From Methylobacterium sp. BTF04 (GTDB taxonomy: Bacteria > Pseudomonadota > Alphaproteobacteria > Rhizobiales > Beijerinckiaceae), in NCBI RefSeq assembly GCF_010692745.1, contig NZ_JAAHTB010000037.1:1-42564 (forward strand): a stretch of 42,564 nt of DNA, in the 5' to 3' direction. The notes beneath the pieces were generated by a model, which had not been told where the DNA came from, searched no databases, and saw only the letters and a program-made list of their open reading frames with translations. Shown in pieces: positions 7,433 through 15,558 of this stretch (positions within the stretch are counted from its first letter, which is position 1; each line of letters opens with the position of its first letter). The translations under genes and the position numbers were made by a program.

Positions 7433-8452
7433 TCGGACCCGGGCGACACGTGGCGTGGATTTGCCATTCTGGGGAGGGGCGGTGATCGCGCCTCGGACGG
7501 CGGCAGACATGAGCGGCTCTGGTGCTGAACGCGATCCGCAGGGTTTTCCCCCGGATCGGTGGTTCATGGCTGCGAAACGGGGCTTCCGGCCTGCGACCTC
7601 AGCCGACAGGGCCAACAATCTCGGAGCGAAGTTCCGGCAATCCCTCCACAAGCAACCCTGAACTCATACCGTCCAAGATTTGCAAGACAGACAGACTATC
7701 ACAGTTCGTGCCGATTTCATTACTTTTAATACAGATAGTCGCCGCTGTATCTATTAGTAGTTTTATTGTAAATCCTAAGATGCGGAACCTATCGGGATGG
7801 TTTACGATAGGGGCAACGTCCTGAATGTCAGCCTATCGAATTTTATCGGACAACCAATTTATAGTGTTTCAAGATGAAGATTAATTAGACATAAATAACT
7901 GATATATTTACTATATCTGATACTTATGCTGATTATCTATAATGAAAATATTCAGCCGATCTGATACCGCTCGCAATACCGAATAACGGCACGACCACTA
8001 TTGAATCGTATACAATTATTGTTCGAATTAAAATCACATTAAGAGAAAATTTCGCCTCCTATTCGATCTTAAATTATCTTTGTAGACTTGATATTGCGAG
8101 AGAAGCCATGTTAGCGCAACGGACCTGAGAAGGTAGCCGAAATGGTACGGCAGATCCTGCGATAGGCTCGACCGCGAGACGGCCGCTGACGCGTGTGACG
8201 TGGGAACCGTCACCGGTCTAGTCGCGGACGCGAGACGGAGGCGATGACGCGTGGCCTACGTTGACGGTGGATGATGCCCGAGGCGCGGGATTCCATCGAA
8301 GCGTCACCCTGAAGAGGTTCGAGGTACCGCCTTCATATGAAGAACGACAGCAAACTCCAGAAGGGATTGGTCCGTTCGGACGTGCCGATCTTCCGTCCGT
8401 GAAGTGGATTCCCCTATGGTCAAAGAAACGCCGACGTGGCGAGGAAGCCGAC
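7433..8452. other. long intergenic stretch, AT-rich core at about 7670-8110
   Basis: About 1 kb without a gene I can support. Bases 7433-7660 have normal high GC and only spurious short frames. From about 7670 to 8110 the sequence turns strikingly AT-rich, with many TTA, TAAT and ATAT runs, stop codons in all frames and no clear inverted repeats or transposase remnant. From 8110 to 8452 it returns to moderate GC and leads into the methyltransferase gene with a GAGGAAG ribosome-binding site. It may contain promoters or nucleoid-protein binding sites, or be a recombination scar. Confidence 0.5.
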
Positions 8453-9175
8453 ATGTCAAGCCAAACAAATAAAGCCTTTTTCGACCAATTTTTCCCGGGC
8501 GATTTCTGGTCCAGCCTCGATCGATCCCGTTTCGTCGAAGAAGATCATTCGATGTTCGGCGATGAGCATATCTTCGAATTTCTCATCAGAACCATGCGGC
8601 CTCAAGAGATCGTCGAAATCGGTTCGTGGAAAGGGCATTCCGCGAATTACATGATGGATCTGTGCAAGAAAAACAACATCGATGCGCGTGTAGTCTGTAT
8701 CGATACCTTCTTGGGTGGCCCCGAACATTGGGTTTTACCGGGTGGTCTCGAGACCCTTCATCGTGAACTCGGCCGCCCCACCATACTGGAGCGTTTCCTT
8801 GGAAACACCTTGGCGCGCGGCAATGCCGGTAAGATTTTCCCGCTGACATCCGACAGCTACGCCGCCTCGGAGATCCTGCGTCTAACGGATTTCAAAGCCG
8901 ACTTGATCTTCGTCGATGCCGGTCACGACCCGGTCTCGGTGCGGAACGACATCATGCGATATTACCCACGGCTCAGCGAGACCGGCGTAATGTTCGGCGA
9001 CGATTACCAATATGAGCCGTTGGCCGATACCGTTCACGCATGTGCCCGCGAGCTGGGCGTCCAAGTTCTCGTCAGCGCAAGGAAATGGGTGTTTGCCAAC
9101 GAGGCTCTGATGCGGCGTATCACCGTGCCCGACGTCCAAGTCCGGCAGAGTTTCGAGGGCTGGGTTCACCCGTAG
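8453..9175 (+). CDS. class I SAM-dependent methyltransferase
   Basis: Predicted 240-residue methyltransferase of the Methyltransf_24 / cephalosporin-hydroxylase-like group. Motif I is visible as IVEIGSWKGHSANYM (about 53-67). It is followed by 'VVCIDTFLGG' (acidic residue after strand 2) and LIFVDAGHDPVSVRNDI with a later 'GVMFGDDYQY' (motifs around strands 4 and 5). Such proteins often act on sugars or secondary metabolites, and the substrate here is unknown. I chose the ATG at 8453 because GAGGAAG lies 5 bases upstream. An in-frame ATG at 8261 would add 64 residues unlike the family. GC is lower than in neighbouring genes, and the AT-rich region upstream suggests an acquired unit. It has no obvious partner genes. 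Confidence 0.85.
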   Translation: MSSQTNKAFFDQFFPGDFWSSLDRSRFVEEDHSMFGDEHIFEFLIRTMRPQEIVEIGSWKGHSANYMMDLCKKNNIDARVVCIDTFLGGPEHWVLPGGLETLHRELGRPTILERFLGNTLARGNAGKIFPLTSDSYAASEILRLTDFKADLIFVDAGHDPVSVRNDIMRYYPRLSETGVMFGDDYQYEPLADTVHACARELGVQVLVSARKWVFANEALMRRITVPDVQVRQSFEGWVHP

Positions 9176-9416
9176 GCCGATCGCGCAGGTCGCACAGGCA
9201 ACGCAAACAGCCCAACCCGAGATGTTTTCATTTCGGCGTTGAGAACTTTGAAGCGCCCGACCGCCGATGCGCGATCGGGCGAGCCCCGTTCCATCCCTCA
9301 CCGGCTTCCGGCTTTCGGAAACTGGTGTGAAGGGGTGTTCGTGGTCCTGCGTTTCGCGGCCGCCCCGGGAGATGGGTCGCACGTGTCGGCCATCGCCGTC
9401 GCCCTAGGTTCCTGGA

Positions 9417-10562
9417 ATGGATCGCACCTTTCCCCTGACCCGCGACGCCGGGCTCGAACGCCTGTCCGACTTCCTCACCGGAGCCGGTTCCGACTATGCC
9501 GGATCGCGCAACACCGATCGCGGGCCCGGCGGGCGGGCGACGACGTCGGCGCTGTCGCCTTATCTGCGACGCAGGCTGGTCACGGAGGCCGAGGTCGTGG
9601 CGGCAGCCATCGCCGCCCATGGCCCGGACGGTGCCGACAAATTCGTGAGCGAGGTGTTCTGGCGGACCTACTTCAAGGGGCACCTCGAAACCCACCCCGA
9701 GGCCTGGTCCGGGTACCTGTCGGGCCTCGCCGCGGCTCAGGAGCGGATCGCGGCGGAACCCGGATTGCGCCGGATCTACCAAGCGGCGACCGAAGGCCGG
9801 ACCGGCATCGACGGCTTCGACGATTGGGCCCGGGAACTCGTCGGGATCGGGTGGCTCCACAACCATGCCCGGATGTGGTTCGCTTCGATCTGGATCTTCA
9901 CCCTGCGGCTGCCCTGGGAGCTCGGCGCGGATTTCTTCCTGCGCCATCTCCTCGATGGGGATCCGGCGAGCAACACCCTGTCCTGGCGCTGGGTGGGCGG
10001 GCTCCATACCCGTGGCAAGCACTACGTCGCCCGCGCCGAGAACATCCGTCGCTACACCGATGGACGCTTCGATCCAGCCGGGCTCGACGAATACCCCGAC
10101 CCGCTGGACGAGCCGATGCCGCCGCGGGAGGTTGCGCTGGCGCCGGCCGCCTCGCCGCCGGATGGCGCGGTCGCGTTGCTGCTGCATCTCGACGACCTCC
10201 ATCCGGAAAGTCTGCCCCTGGGCCCCGCGAAGGTCGTCCGCATCGGCGGGCTAATGTCCCACGCGCCCGGTGCATCGGATCGCGTCAGGGCGGCGGATGC
10301 GGCGGCGATGTCGGATGGGTTGGACAGGGCGGCGGCGCATTTCGGCTGCGACGCGCGGATCGTCGCCCCCGGCTGGTCGGGCGATCGTCCCGTCGTCACC
10401 GCATGGGCGCCGGTCGGCCCGTCCGCCGAAACCCTGCCATCCGAGTGCATCCGGATTCGCCGCCGTTGGGACGAGGCGACGTGGCGGCTATCGACCCGCG
10501 GCTTCTTCAAGGTGAAATCGGCGATTCCGCGGCTGGTGGAGCAATGTTCAGACACCGCATGA
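9417..10562 (+). CDS. photolyase/cryptochrome-like FAD-binding protein lacking the N-terminal antenna domain
   Basis: Predicted 381-residue protein. Residues about 10-235 match the helical FAD-binding domain of DNA photolyases and cryptochromes: TTSALSPYL (42-50, the FAD phosphate loop), FWRTYFKGHL (81-90), WLHNHARMWFAS (146-157), LLDGDPASNTLSWRWVGG (178-195) and a 'YVARAENIRRY' segment. The roughly 130-200-residue alpha/beta antenna domain that normally comes first is absent, and only 241 bases separate this gene from the one before. In its place is an unusual C-terminal region (about 245-381) with alternating hydrophobic strands ('AVALLLHLDDL', 'ARIVAPGWSGDRPVVTAWAP') ending in 'WRLSTRGFFKVKSAIP'. 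This could be a displaced alpha/beta domain. Light-driven repair or signalling is inferred from the FAD fold only. No strong ribosome-binding site precedes the ATG at 9417. Confidence 0.85.
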   Translation: MDRTFPLTRDAGLERLSDFLTGAGSDYAGSRNTDRGPGGRATTSALSPYLRRRLVTEAEVVAAAIAAHGPDGADKFVSEVFWRTYFKGHLETHPEAWSGYLSGLAAAQERIAAEPGLRRIYQAATEGRTGIDGFDDWARELVGIGWLHNHARMWFASIWIFTLRLPWELGADFFLRHLLDGDPASNTLSWRWVGGLHTRGKHYVARAENIRRYTDGRFDPAGLDEYPDPLDEPMPPREVALAPAASPPDGAVALLLHLDDLHPESLPLGPAKVVRIGGLMSHAPGASDRVRAADAAAMSDGLDRAAAHFGCDARIVAPGWSGDRPVVTAWAPVGPSAETLPSECIRIRRRWDEATWRLSTRGFFKVKSAIPRLVEQCSDTA

Positions 10563-10621
10563 CGGCGTCATGCCTCGCGTTGTCCGAGGAATCCCCCCGT
10601 GCGGCGGACATTTCCGCCGAT

Positions 10622-10636
10622 GTAACGTTTCGTAAC
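10622..10636 (-). promoter_or_regulatory. candidate response-regulator binding site (GTTAC direct repeat)
   Basis: Read on the minus strand, GTTACGAAACGTTAC gives two GTTAC half-sites exactly 10 bp apart, one helical turn, as expected for tandem binding of an OmpR-type dimer. It lies about 50 bases before the response-regulator gene. A 13/15 identical site lies at 12818-12832 on the plus strand. Autoregulation is inferred. Confidence 0.5.
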
Positions 10637-10686
10637 AACGGCGTCTTTCGCGTTGCCGAGTGGTTCGGTCTCCGTATGCTCGGGGC

Positions 10687-11418
10687 ATGAACGACGGTCC
10701 GACCATCGTCATCGTCGAGGATGACAGCGACATCCGCAGCCAGCTCGCCAGCTACCTGGAGGGCGAAGGATTTCGCGTGGTGGGCCTCGATGGCGGCGCT
10801 GGGCTCGACCGTCTCCTCAAGGCAGGACCGGCGCCGGACCTGATCGTCCTCGACTGGATGCTCCAGGGCGAGGACGGTCTGTCGATCTGCCGGCGCCTGC
10901 GCGAGGCCGGCGGTCCGCTCATCGTCATGCTGACCGCCAAGGACGAGGACATCGACCGGGTGCTCGGCCTGGAGATGGGGGCGGACGACTACGTCTCGAA
11001 GCCGTTCAACCCCCGCGTGCTGCTCGCCCGCATCCGCGCCGTCCTGCGCCGCTCGGATGGGAACGGGGCCCGAGCGGCCGATTCCGACCCGGAAAAACTC
11101 ACGGTGGCCGACCTCGTCGTCGACCTCGCGGCGCGCAGTGTCACCACCGGGGCACCCGCCGCCGAGATCGCGCTCACCAGCGCCGAGTACGACCTGCTGC
11201 ACTGCTTCGTCACCCGGCCGCAGCGGGTGCTCTCGCGCGACCAGCTTCTCGATTGGACGCGGGGCCGGACGGCGGATGCCTTCGACCGCACCATCGACGT
11301 CCAGGTGAGCCGGCTACGGCACAAGCTCGACGCGTCGGGCAGCACCGCGGCGGCGTTGCTCAAGACCGTGCGAAACGCCGGCTACATCCTGGCCGCGCCG
11401 GTGAAATCCGGGTCGTGA
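10687..11418 (+). CDS. OmpR-family response regulator
   Basis: Predicted 243-residue two-component transcription factor. The N-terminal receiver domain contains the acidic pair EDD (11-13), the phosphoacceptor D56 in LIVLDWML, T83 in MLTAKDED and K105 in YVSKPFNP. The C-terminal winged helix (about 135-240) ends with 'FDRTIDVQVSRLRHKL' and 'LKTVRNAGYIL', typical of OmpR/PhoB regulators. I chose the ATG at 10687, and nine upstream in-frame codons do not belong to the family. The stop overlaps the sensor-kinase ATG by one base (TGATG), so the pair is translationally coupled. GTTAC repeats upstream are a candidate autoregulatory site. The stimulus is unknown. Confidence 0.95.
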   Translation: MNDGPTIVIVEDDSDIRSQLASYLEGEGFRVVGLDGGAGLDRLLKAGPAPDLIVLDWMLQGEDGLSICRRLREAGGPLIVMLTAKDEDIDRVLGLEMGADDYVSKPFNPRVLLARIRAVLRRSDGNGARAADSDPEKLTVADLVVDLAARSVTTGAPAAEIALTSAEYDLLHCFVTRPQRVLSRDQLLDWTRGRTADAFDRTIDVQVSRLRHKLDASGSTAAALLKTVRNAGYILAAPVKSGS

Positions 11419-12791
11419 TGGCCCGTGTGGGCCTGCTCGGCCGCATCATGCTGCTGCTGCTCGGCGCGCTCTCGGTCCTGGTGCTGGCCACCGTCGCCCT
11501 GGACAGGTGGCAGCGGCGGCAGGAGCATTCCCCCTACGCCACCCGCTTCCCGCGCCTCGAGCAGACCGCCGGCATCATGACGCTGCTGCGGGATGCGGAT
11601 GCCGGGCAACGCACGGCCATCCTCAGGGCGGTGAGCGGTGAGGCGCTGAAGGCGGAGATCACCGACGCGCCGCTTCTCGAGAGCGGTTTGATCCGCGAGC
11701 CGCGCCTCGAAGCGCGTCTGCATCGCATGGTGGGGGATTCGGACGGTCGGATACGGGCGTTCACCGATTCCGACATGCTGCGTCGCGGCGTCGATCCGGC
11801 GGAGGTCGAGCAGAGCGACACCCATTGGCCCCTGGGCCGGTTGGCAACGGCCACCTACGATCTCCCCGACGGTCGGACCTTGATCGTCTCGGCCTTCGCG
11901 CATCACCGTTCGTTGATGCCCTGGTTGCTCGGCCAGCCGCTGAGCCTGTGGGTGGCCGTCCTCGGCGCCGCCGTCGCCGGCCTCGTCCTGGTCGGGACAC
12001 GCCACGAACTCATCCCGTTGCGACGCCTGACCGAAGCGGTGTCCCGCTTCGACGGCCGTGCGCCCGAGGCGGTGGTCACCACGCACGGGGCGCCTGAGAT
12101 CCGCCGGCTGTCCCGCGCGGTCCAGGCCATGCAGGAGCGGATCGCCGGCCTTATCGGCGAGCGCTCGCTGCTGATCGGGGCCATCTCGCACGATCTCAAG
12201 ACCTTCCTGACGCGCCTGCGCCTGCGGGCCGAGGGGGTGTCGGAGCCCGAACGGCGGGGCCGGCTGATCGCGGATCTCGACGGGATGACCGCGCTGATCG
12301 AGACCTCGCTCAGCTTCGCCCGCGGCACTGCGGTGGAGGTGGGCCGCAGGGCGGTGGACATCGCCGATCTCGTGGCCGTCGAGGTCGCCGAGCACGCAGC
12401 ACAGGGGACGCCCATCAGCCTGAGCGGCGAGGACGTGGAGGACGCCGTCGTCGCCGGCGATGCGGTCGCCTTGCGTCGGGTCGTCGCCAATCTCATCGAG
12501 AACGCCGTCAAGTTCGGACAATCCTCGATCCTCGTCGCGGTCCGACGGGCCGGCACGGTCTGTCAGGTCGTCGTCGAGGACGACGGTCCGGGTATCCCGG
12601 CATCGGAGCGCTCGGCGGTGTTCAGCCCCTATTATCGGATCGAGGGGTCGCGAAACCGGCAGACCGGCGGCACCGGTCTCGGGCTCGCCATCGCCCGGCA
12701 GATCGCGGAGGCGCATGGCGGGTCGGTGGTGGCCGAAGCGGCCTCGCTCGGGGGCGCGCGGCTCGTCGTGACGCTGCCCGCGATCTCCTGA
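11418..12791 (+). CDS. sensor histidine kinase, HAMP type
   Basis: Predicted 457-residue inner-membrane kinase. Membrane segment 1 is at about 8-28 and segment 2 at about 175-193, enclosing a periplasmic sensor domain of roughly 145 residues with no recognisable fold. A HAMP linker follows (about 195-250). The H box is AISHDLKTFLTRLRL with phosphoacceptor H258. The usual Pro of 'SHDLRTPL' is replaced by Phe (F263). The N box NLIENAVKFG (358-367), DDGPGIP and GGTGLGLAIARQIAEAHGG complete the ATPase. It should phosphorylate the regulator encoded directly upstream, whose stop overlaps this gene's start by one base. It lies in the same subgroup as EnvZ/AdeS-like kinases by H-box pattern. The ligand is unknown. 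Confidence 0.93.
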   Translation: MARVGLLGRIMLLLLGALSVLVLATVALDRWQRRQEHSPYATRFPRLEQTAGIMTLLRDADAGQRTAILRAVSGEALKAEITDAPLLESGLIREPRLEARLHRMVGDSDGRIRAFTDSDMLRRGVDPAEVEQSDTHWPLGRLATATYDLPDGRTLIVSAFAHHRSLMPWLLGQPLSLWVAVLGAAVAGLVLVGTRHELIPLRRLTEAVSRFDGRAPEAVVTTHGAPEIRRLSRAVQAMQERIAGLIGERSLLIGAISHDLKTFLTRLRLRAEGVSEPERRGRLIADLDGMTALIETSLSFARGTAVEVGRRAVDIADLVAVEVAEHAAQGTPISLSGEDVEDAVVAGDAVALRRVVANLIENAVKFGQSSILVAVRRAGTVCQVVVEDDGPGIPASERSAVFSPYYRIEGSRNRQTGGTGLGLAIARQIAEAHGGSVVAEAASLGGARLVVTLPAIS

Positions 12792-12817
12792 CGGCGGAGG
12801 CCGGAGCGCGGGCACCG

Positions 12818-12832
12818 GTTACACAACGTTAC
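12818..12832 (+). promoter_or_regulatory. candidate response-regulator binding site (GTTAC direct repeat)
   Basis: GTTACACAACGTTAC consists of two GTTAC half-sites with 10-bp spacing, matching 13 of 15 bases of the site before the response-regulator gene. It lies between the kinase stop codon and the small secreted-protein gene, about 140 bases before that gene's start. Regulation of that gene is inferred. Confidence 0.5.
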
Positions 12833-12970
12833 CCAGAGGCATCGGCCCGTCACATCCGGGAAGGAGCCATGGACGAACCTCCCCTCATCCGTCGCGGCGA
12901 TCTGGCCGGGACGGCGGGACACCGGGAATTCACCCCAGGTCCCGCTCACATGAGCAAGTGGAGTTCATCG

Positions 12971-13234
12971 ATGCTGAAAATCCTCGCCCCGGTCGCTGTC
13001 CTGCTGGCCCTCGCGGTCCCGGCCTCGGCGGTGCCGCTCATCCAGAATGCCGTGTCCACCGGGTTTGACGGCGCCCAGATCATCCAGGTCTACGGCGGCT
13101 GCGGTCCCTATCGCCACCGTGGTCCCTATGGCGGCTGCCGGACCGGCGGCCAGTGGGGCGGCTATGTCCGCGGAGCCTCGTGCCCGCCGGGATTCCACAT
13201 CGGCCGCTATGGGCGCCGCTGCTGGCCGAACTGA
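12971..13234 (+). CDS. small secreted Gly/Cys-rich protein
   Basis: Predicted 87-residue exported protein. The first 20 residues MLKILAPVAVLLALAVPASA are a clear signal peptide with an Ala-X-Ala cleavage site. The mature part is rich in Gly, Tyr, Arg and Cys (GGCGPYRHRGPYGGCR, then 'CPPGFHIGRYGRRCWPN') and has four Cys that could form two disulfides in the periplasm. Similar short Gly-rich exported proteins are frequent in Methylobacteriaceae, without a known role. I chose the ATG at 12971 because GTGGAG sits 7 bases upstream. An ATG at 12950 would add seven residues but lacks a good ribosome-binding site. The GTTAC repeat upstream and its position directly after the two-component genes suggest it may be their target. 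Confidence 0.72.
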   Translation: MLKILAPVAVLLALAVPASAVPLIQNAVSTGFDGAQIIQVYGGCGPYRHRGPYGGCRTGGQWGGYVRGASCPPGFHIGRYGRRCWPN

Positions 13235-13597
13235 CTGCGTTCGCACGGTCCGATACGAATTGAGGGCGCCGGCGAGGGACCGCCTCGCCGGACCCGTCTG
13301 GTCGGCTCGCCCATCACCGCTATCGGCGCGGCGTCGCGCTCGCCGATCGAGGCCCGCGGAGTCTCATCCGGCCGCATCAGGTCAGTTTTCGACGCGACGG
13401 CCGGTGTCGCGTTACGGCCGGTAACGGGGCCGATCGCGAGAAACAGAGGGCCGTGTGCCGCCGTCTACAGCGATCGACGGCCTGCACCAGCCGTCAGCGC
13501 GGAAAGATGATCCCCTGGTCGAGAACCAGATTTTAAATTGAACGAAAGGCGACTCAGCGGCGTTTGCACTAAGAATTAAAAATATGGAGGAAACCCG
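13235..13597. other. intergenic stretch with a GTTAC/GTAAC dyad
   Basis: About 360 bases with no supportable gene. The one notable element is an inverted repeat CGTTAC-N5-GTAACG at 13410-13426, whose half-sites match those near the two-component genes but point toward each other. The last 60 bases are AT-richer and carry the strong GGAGG ribosome-binding site of the next gene, and probably its promoter. Confidence 0.45.
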
Positions 13598-13888
13598 ATG
13601 CGTCTCACGGCACTCGTTCTCATGTCTTCTCTTGCCCTTACTGTTTCGGGCTCCGCCTTTGCACAAGCCCCGGCCGGTGGCGGCAGTGCAACTGGCAACA
13701 TGAACAATCCCGGCAGCGTCAAGAGCGACAGCGAGAAGAGCATGGAACGCACCACCGGGTCAGCGACCGGTAGCACCATGGCGCCCGCGACCGGCTCTTC
13801 CATGGGCTCCGCTGCCATGCCGAAGAGCAGCGGCGCAGGAGCCGGCAACGCGACGACGGGCAGCGGCGCGGCGCCGAGCGGAAAGTAA
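13598..13888 (+). CDS. small exported Ser/Gly/Ala/Met-rich protein
   Basis: Predicted 96-residue exported protein of low complexity. The signal peptide covers about 1-23 (MRLTALVLMSSLALTVSGSAFA, cleaved after AFA). The mature part is built from short Gly/Ser/Thr/Ala/Met runs such as TTGSATGSTMAPATGSSMGS and is probably disordered. No catalytic or binding motif is visible. A GGAGG ribosome-binding site 8 bases before the ATG at 13598 and a textbook terminator 64 bases after the stop make the gene itself very likely. Its function is unknown. Confidence 0.75.
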   Translation: MRLTALVLMSSLALTVSGSAFAQAPAGGGSATGNMNNPGSVKSDSEKSMERTTGSATGSTMAPATGSSMGSAAMPKSSGAGAGNATTGSGAAPSGK

Positions 13889-13952
13889 TCGACCGGCAGT
13901 CAGGCGACCTCAGTCTTAGCGACTCGTCTGCCCAAAAAAGAGCGTCTTTTCG

Positions 13953-13984
13953 GCCCCGCAGCAACAGTGCTGCGGGGCTTTTTG
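13953..13984 (+). terminator. intrinsic terminator
   Basis: GCCCCGCAGCA and TGCTGCGGGGC form a perfect 11-bp stem with the 4-base loop ACAG, followed by TTTTTGTTT. It terminates the small exported-protein gene ending at 13888. Confidence 0.93.
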
Positions 13985-14079
13985 TTTGGCGAGAAAATCT
14001 AAGAGACCGTCGAAACGAGATGATCCAAGTCTAGGGACCAACGCCTCAGCACAACGATGGAACGTTACCCTTCGCGTTC

Positions 14080-14958
14080 CTAATACATAGGGGTGCCACC
14101 GGTCACCGGCACCAGTGCACCGGACATGTAGCTGCCTTCGCGCGAGGCCAGAAGCACATAGGCCGGTGCGAGCTCCGCCGGCTGCCCGGCGCGACCGAGC
14201 GGAGTGTCCGCCCCGAGCGTTTCGATCTGATCCGGACTTTTCACGATCGGCTGGATCGGGGTCCAGATCGGCCCGGGCGCCACGCAGTTCACACGAATGC
14301 CTTTCGGCGCGAGCAGATTCGACAGTCCGATGGTCAGGCTGGCGATGGCGCCTTTCGTAGCGGCGTAGATCAGCATCGTCTTGTCGGCGATCTTGGCCTG
14401 CTGGCTCGTCGAGTTCACGATGGCCGAGCCTGGCTTCATGTGCGGCACGGCCGCTTGGCACAGGTAATACATCGCGAAGACGTTGGCGCGGAACGACCCC
14501 TCCAGATCCTCGGCCGTCACGTCATCGAGAGCGTCGTTGACGGTTTGCGCGGCGGCGTTGTTCACCAGGATGTCGATCCCGCCGAAAGCCTGAACGGTCT
14601 TGGCAACCAGATCGCGGCAATGGCCCTCGTCCCGAAGATCGCCCGGCAGGAGCAAAGCACGGCGTCCGGCTTTTTCGATCCAATGGGCCGTCGTCTCGGC
14701 ATCGGATTGCTCGACGGGAAGATAGGAAATCGCGACGTCGGCGCCCTCCCGGGCATACGCAATGGCCACTGCCCGACCAATTCCGCTGTCTCCACCGGTG
14801 ATCAGGGCGACCTTGTCCGTGAGCAGACCCTTGCCGACGTAGCTGTCCTCGCCGTGATCCGGTGCCGGCGTCATTTTCGAGGTCAGCCCGGGCCGTTCCT
14901 GCTGCTGATTTCCAGGGAATGGCGGGCGCGGGCCGGCGGAGCGCGGGTCTGAGGTCAT
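14080..14958 (-). CDS. SDR family oxidoreductase (YghA/YhdF-like)
   Basis: Predicted 292-residue NAD(P)-dependent short-chain dehydrogenase of the longer YghA/general-stress type, with an N-terminal extension of about 45 residues rich in Pro and Gln before the Rossmann fold. Motifs visible are the cofactor loop TGGDSGIG (54-61), NNAA (133-136), catalytic Ser185 in NSTSQQAK, Tyr198 and Lys202 in YAATK, and a 'VNCVAPGPIWTPI' segment. Homologues reduce small aldehydes or ketones and are often induced by stress, but the substrate here cannot be inferred. GAAGGA lies 6 bases before the ATG at 14958. It stands alone on the minus strand, convergent with the exported-protein gene at 13598-13888. Confidence 0.92.
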   Translation of the reverse strand: MTSDPRSAGPRPPFPGNQQQERPGLTSKMTPAPDHGEDSYVGKGLLTDKVALITGGDSGIGRAVAIAYAREGADVAISYLPVEQSDAETTAHWIEKAGRRALLLPGDLRDEGHCRDLVAKTVQAFGGIDILVNNAAAQTVNDALDDVTAEDLEGSFRANVFAMYYLCQAAVPHMKPGSAIVNSTSQQAKIADKTMLIYAATKGAIASLTIGLSNLLAPKGIRVNCVAPGPIWTPIQPIVKSPDQIETLGADTPLGRAGQPAELAPAYVLLASREGSYMSGALVPVTGGTPMY

Positions 14959-15303
14959 CGTCTGTCCTTCGAGGGGCCTCGGCTAACGTGACAGACAGCG
15001 GTTCGTCGCTGCGACAGAATGGATGACCACCGGCGCGCGCTGCACTCCGATCCTGTCGCGGGCTGAGATCGGAACGGTTGTCAGTCGGACAGGGGACGAG
15101 GCCGACCCGCTTCCGGCCCCGCCGAGCCTCCATCCCCCATCACCGGGCTGCGTCGGCACGTGTGGCCCGGTGGGACAAGTCGGGGTCAGCGCGCCAATGG
15201 GCCCAAATATCCGGACAGACATTTACCGGCGACGGGCTCAAAAAAACCCGGCGCGCCATGACGGCGGCCGGGCGGGTTCGTGTTCGTCGCGCAGAGCGAA
15301 CCT
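14959..15303. other. intergenic stretch between SDR gene and small exported-protein gene
   Basis: About 345 bases without a supportable gene. It holds the terminator of the 15304-15558 gene (15240-15278) and presumably the promoter of the SDR gene near 14960-15060. I could not identify a confident sigma-factor sequence there, including the GGAAC/CGTT pattern of the general-stress sigma factor. Confidence 0.4.
15240..15272 (-). terminator. intrinsic terminator (minus strand)
   Basis: Read on the minus strand, CCCGGC and GCCGGG (15267-15272 and 15247-15252) form a stem with a partly paired interior, followed by a run of seven T. It lies about 30 bases after the stop of the minus-strand gene ending at 15304. 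Confidence 0.7.
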
Positions 15304-15558
15304 TCAGCGGCTGCTGCTGTTCGGGACCGCCTGCTCGGGCCGGCTGGCGTTTCCGCCAGCAGCGGAGTCGGTCGTGGCCGTGTCCGCGCCGGTCGCGCCA
15401 CGCGAGATCACGACGTCGCGGTCGTTACCGGTGCTGTTCGGCTCGCGCACGATGGTGGTGCCGGTGGTGCCGGGCTGATGCGGCGCTGCCGCCGGGGCCT
15501 GCGCGAAAGCCGGCACGGCGAGAAGGACGGCGGCACCAGCGAGGATGAACGTCTTCAT
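15304..15558 (-). CDS. small exported Thr/Ala-rich protein
   Basis: Predicted 84-residue exported protein. The signal peptide MKTFILAGAAVLLAVPAFAQ is cleaved after AFA. The mature part is polar and probably disordered, with a 'TTGTTIVREPNSTGNDRDVVISRG' region and a Ser/Asn-rich C terminus. No domain is recognised. I chose the ATG at 15558, where the signal peptide begins. The frame is open upstream to 15828, but that extension is Arg/Gly-rich GC noise. It is followed on its strand by a good T-tract terminator. Confidence 0.68.
   Translation of the reverse strand: MKTFILAGAAVLLAVPAFAQAPAAAPHQPGTTGTTIVREPNSTGNDRDVVISRGATGADTATTDSAAGGNASRPEQAVPNSSSR

Noticed and set aside
7455..7661. 68-codon plus-strand frame after the pirin gene
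   Set aside because: No ribosome-binding site, no protein-like pattern, and it ends at the AT-rich island.
9254..9281. CGCCCGA/TCGGGCG stem between the methyltransferase and photolyase-like genes
   Set aside because: Long loop and no T tract; too weak to call a terminator.
14063..14067. Single GTTAC near the end of the SDR gene as a response-regulator site
   Set aside because: Only one half-site, without the 10-bp repeat seen near the two-component genes.
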